Shown in pieces: positions 20,416 through 22,636 of a stretch of 22,636 bases of DNA (its first letter is position 1; each line of letters opens with the position of its first letter). Source of the DNA: Akkermansia sp. (GTDB lineage: Bacteria > Verrucomicrobiota > Verrucomicrobiia > Verrucomicrobiales > Akkermansiaceae); NCBI GenBank assembly GCA_017379255.1, contig JAFNWZ010000099.1, positions 1-22,636 on the forward strand, given 5' to 3'. Below the pieces are notes generated by a model that searched no databases, was not told the DNA's origin, and saw only the letters and a list, made by a program, of their open reading frames with translations. A program made the position numbers and the translations under genes.

Positions 20416-22515
20416 TCATGCTTTCGCCTTCTTCTTTCCTTTTTTCTTACCCTTTTTTCCCTTCTTGCCCTTCTTGCCCTCACCGGCACCCTGGGCGGGT
20501 TTTACCGCCACTTCCTTGCCGGTCACGATGGTTTCGAGCGGCAGGCGGATGAAGCCGATGCCGCGGTAATCCGTCTCGCCATTCTTGTGGCAGGTTTCGT
20601 AGATGATGCCCACGTGGTCGGGGTCAGTCATGGCAATGCAGGAGTAGCCCATGCAGCCACGCACATCATAGAGCACGCCATCGCTCCAGGTCACGCCTTC
20701 ATCGCGCGAGGCGCGGATGCTCATGTTGCTGCGGCCGTGAATCCAGGGGTTGGAGAAGAGCATCAGGCGGCCGTATTTCTTGGTTTCCACCGTCACCAGG
20801 GAAGCCTGGCAGGTTGGATCATTGAGCGTGTTGTTGTTGGTCTGGTGCGGTTCCCAGGTCTCGCCCAGGTCTTTGGTGACATAGACAATGCGCTTGCCCT
20901 GGTAAGCCTCGTTGCGGCAGTTGAGCATGAGGGAACCGTCCTGGAGCTCCACCACCTGGCACTCCGAGGTTTTGGCCGGTACGCCGTTACCCATGGCCCA
21001 GGTCTTGCCGCCGTCCTTGGAGTAGCAGATGGTGCTGCGGCACACGGGGTCTGCGCCGTTCTGCCAGATCTGGGCCGGGAACACAATCACGCCCTTTTTC
21101 GTGCAGATACCATTGCCCGGGCCAGCGAGAATGAGGGTCCACTCATCCTTTTTCACCTGGTCGGTCACGTTGACTATCTTGCTCCAGGTCTTGCCTTCGT
21201 TATCGGAATACACCATCTCCCACTGGCCGGTCTTTGAGGGGTCTGTACCCGTGCCGGAAGCATTGATAGCGCGCGCGCCGGGGGCAAAGTGGCAGGCGAG
21301 CGCCTGCATCCAGATGCGGCCCTTCTTATCCTGCAGAATGCAGGGGTCACCGCAGCCGTTGGCCATGCCGGGGCCGGAGTCCATGTTCACCTCCGGCATG
21401 CTCCAGGTCTGGCCGCCATCGGTAGAGCGCACCACGGCCACGTCAATATCACGGCAAAGGTCTACCTCGTTATCATAACGGGCATCGAACACGCCCAGCA
21501 GCGTGCCTTTCTTTGTCTGGATAAGTCCGGGAATGCGGAAAGCGGCGCAATCGCGGGCATCGCCCTCCAGCTGGCCCACCTTATCGCCGGGGAAACCGAG
21601 CATGATACCGATGCGCTGGGTCACCGGCTGCATTTCAGGCTCAATCTGCTTGCCGCCAATGCTGAGCTTCACCCCGCTGAACGACACCGTAGAGCCGATA
21701 ACGGCAGAATCGCTGGGCTGCACATCCAGCCACAGGTTATTTTCACCGCCTTCCAGCGCCTGGGTGGATTTGATGACCACCTTGCCGCTTTCGGAGGGGG
21801 CGGCAGAGCCGTATTCCACGCTGTTCTTGAAATCCATACCATTAGCGCTGCCGCTGCGCAGGGTCACCTTCGCCACCTGGGCGGGGTCATCCACAGTCAG
21901 CTCCACGCGCTCCATCACCTTGGCGTCTTCCTCGCCCTCGGTCTGAATGCTGATTTTCACAGCGGGGTTGAACGTGGCACGCTTCATGAGCGGCCACACG
22001 CCGGGATTGTGCACACTCACATCACCCAGCTTCATCTTGCCCATCATGAGGCTCAGGTCATCAATCAGCACGCCTGATTTCTCGGGCGTATCAGCCACCA
22101 GGCGCAGTTCCTTGGTGCCCTTGGGCAGGGTAATGTCAATCTTATGATTAAAGCCGCCATGGCCCAGACCCTTCAGCTCCTTGAGCTGCTGCTCACCACT
22201 ACCGGTCACCGCCACCAGCTTCACGCTGAACGGGTCCTTCTTGGTCCAGCGCTCCAGCCAGAAGGTGCAGCGGGTGTCTTTTTCCACCGGGCTGGCCAGC
22301 TTGATGCCCACCTGCTTGCCGGCACCACCGGCAATGCGCAGCGACTGGCTGCCAGTGCGCGCCCGCTTATAAATTTCCGCGGCACCAGGCTCAGCACTCA
22401 GCGAACCATACTCCAGAGCACCGCTGGTGATGCCACCAGCCGGCAGATTCTCAAAACTTTCGGCACCCCAGGCCAATCCACAGGCCAGCAAGGTATAAAG
22501 GGATTTTCGGAACAT
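20416..22515 (-). CDS. Secreted sialidase (GH33), paralog B, with Lys-rich tail
   Basis: This 699-residue protein shares the layout and most motifs of paralog A: signal peptide (MFRKSLYTLLACGLAWGA), N-terminal FENLPAGGITSG region, FRIPGL, FDARYD, Asp boxes STDGGQTW, SDNEGKTW, SKDGGKTW and SRDEGVTW, and MGYSCIAMTDPDHVGIIYE. The two are clearly a tandem duplication that has diverged well. B ends in a strongly basic tail of GKKGKK repeats absent from A. The start at 22515 gives a proper signal peptide and sits 6 nt from a good -10 box; an upstream in-frame ATG (22554) is less likely. It is predicted to be periplasmic or secreted. Confidence 0.93.
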   Translation of the reverse strand: MFRKSLYTLLACGLAWGAESFENLPAGGITSGALEYGSLSAEPGAAEIYKRARTGSQSLRIAGGAGKQVGIKLASPVEKDTRCTFWLERWTKKDPFSVKLVAVTGSGEQQLKELKGLGHGGFNHKIDITLPKGTKELRLVADTPEKSGVLIDDLSLMMGKMKLGDVSVHNPGVWPLMKRATFNPAVKISIQTEGEEDAKVMERVELTVDDPAQVAKVTLRSGSANGMDFKNSVEYGSAAPSESGKVVIKSTQALEGGENNLWLDVQPSDSAVIGSTVSFSGVKLSIGGKQIEPEMQPVTQRIGIMLGFPGDKVGQLEGDARDCAAFRIPGLIQTKKGTLLGVFDARYDNEVDLCRDIDVAVVRSTDGGQTWSMPEVNMDSGPGMANGCGDPCILQDKKGRIWMQALACHFAPGARAINASGTGTDPSKTGQWEMVYSDNEGKTWSKIVNVTDQVKKDEWTLILAGPGNGICTKKGVIVFPAQIWQNGADPVCRSTICYSKDGGKTWAMGNGVPAKTSECQVVELQDGSLMLNCRNEAYQGKRIVYVTKDLGETWEPHQTNNNTLNDPTCQASLVTVETKKYGRLMLFSNPWIHGRSNMSIRASRDEGVTWSDGVLYDVRGCMGYSCIAMTDPDHVGIIYETCHKNGETDYRGIGFIRLPLETIVTGKEVAVKPAQGAGEGKKGKKGKKGKKKGKKKAKA

Positions 22516-22521
22516 GCTGCC

Positions 22522-22550
22522 AGTATACCCTAAATCTGCCCCGCTGGCAA
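22522..22550 (-). promoter_or_regulatory. Promoter of sialidase B
   Basis: TTGCCA (22545-22550) and TATACT (22522-22527) on the minus strand, 17 bp apart; both match five of six. The -10 box ends 6 nt before the ATG, so the transcript is predicted to be leaderless. Confidence 0.7.
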
Positions 22551-22636
22551 GCATTCAAAAACACAATGTGCAACCTCCGGGCCTGTTTCAGATTTGCTGG
22601 TGGATATGTTCGTCAAAACATGCTAACGTGATTAAA

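Overview
The window reads as a fairly G+C-rich chromosome segment of a host-associated Gram-negative bacterium, most likely a Verrucomicrobiota member related to Akkermansia. This is an inference. It rests on two secreted multi-domain sialidases (mucin sialic-acid removal), a prepilin-type protein, an OmpA-like peptidoglycan-binding protein, the yceD-rpmF-plsX order, and the near absence of Shine-Dalgarno motifs. No rRNA gene or other species marker is present.

Layout. 1-1397 is a complete IS4-family insertion sequence. 1528-2451 (minus) is a family-4-like uracil-DNA glycosylase that has lost all the Fe-S cysteines. 2547-3920 is the most unusual part: about five copies of a ~210-bp unit, each made of nine short hairpins separated by ATTTCAC or its reverse complement GTGAAAT, with a gene for a four-helix-bundle (23S rRNA intervening-sequence/S23-type) protein inserted in the third copy. 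Then come smpB and rpoZ (minus), ssb (plus), a second smaller hairpin array with a different separator (ATATCGT/ATTTCGT), an unassigned structured spacer, an SRP RNA gene with its own promoter and terminator (minus), and tilS overlapping a prepilin-like gene (minus). From 8 to 18 kb the plus strand carries ilvC, an orphan ABC ATPase, a candidate small RNA gene, yceD-like DUF177, rpmF, plsX, a TTATGTT repeat cluster, kbl, an M23 peptidase, an OmpA-like protein and a UvrD/Rep helicase. The window closes with two tandem paralogous GH33 sialidases on the minus strand, each with its own promoter.

How the genes relate. Most are housekeeping: translation and ribosome rescue (smpB, rpmF, tilS), transcription (rpoZ), DNA maintenance (ssb, udg, uvrD-like), protein targeting (SRP RNA), lipid synthesis (plsX), amino acid metabolism (ilvC, kbl) and envelope (M23, OmpA). 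The accessory content is the IS, the two hairpin arrays, the four-helix-bundle gene and the sialidase pair.

Two genome-wide habits show. Sigma70-like promoters (TTGNNN, 16-17 bp, TANNNT) can be placed before most transcription units, and at several genes the -10 box lies only 6-9 nt from the start codon, which predicts leaderless mRNAs. The strongest candidate for an undescribed system is the hairpin array with its four-helix-bundle gene.
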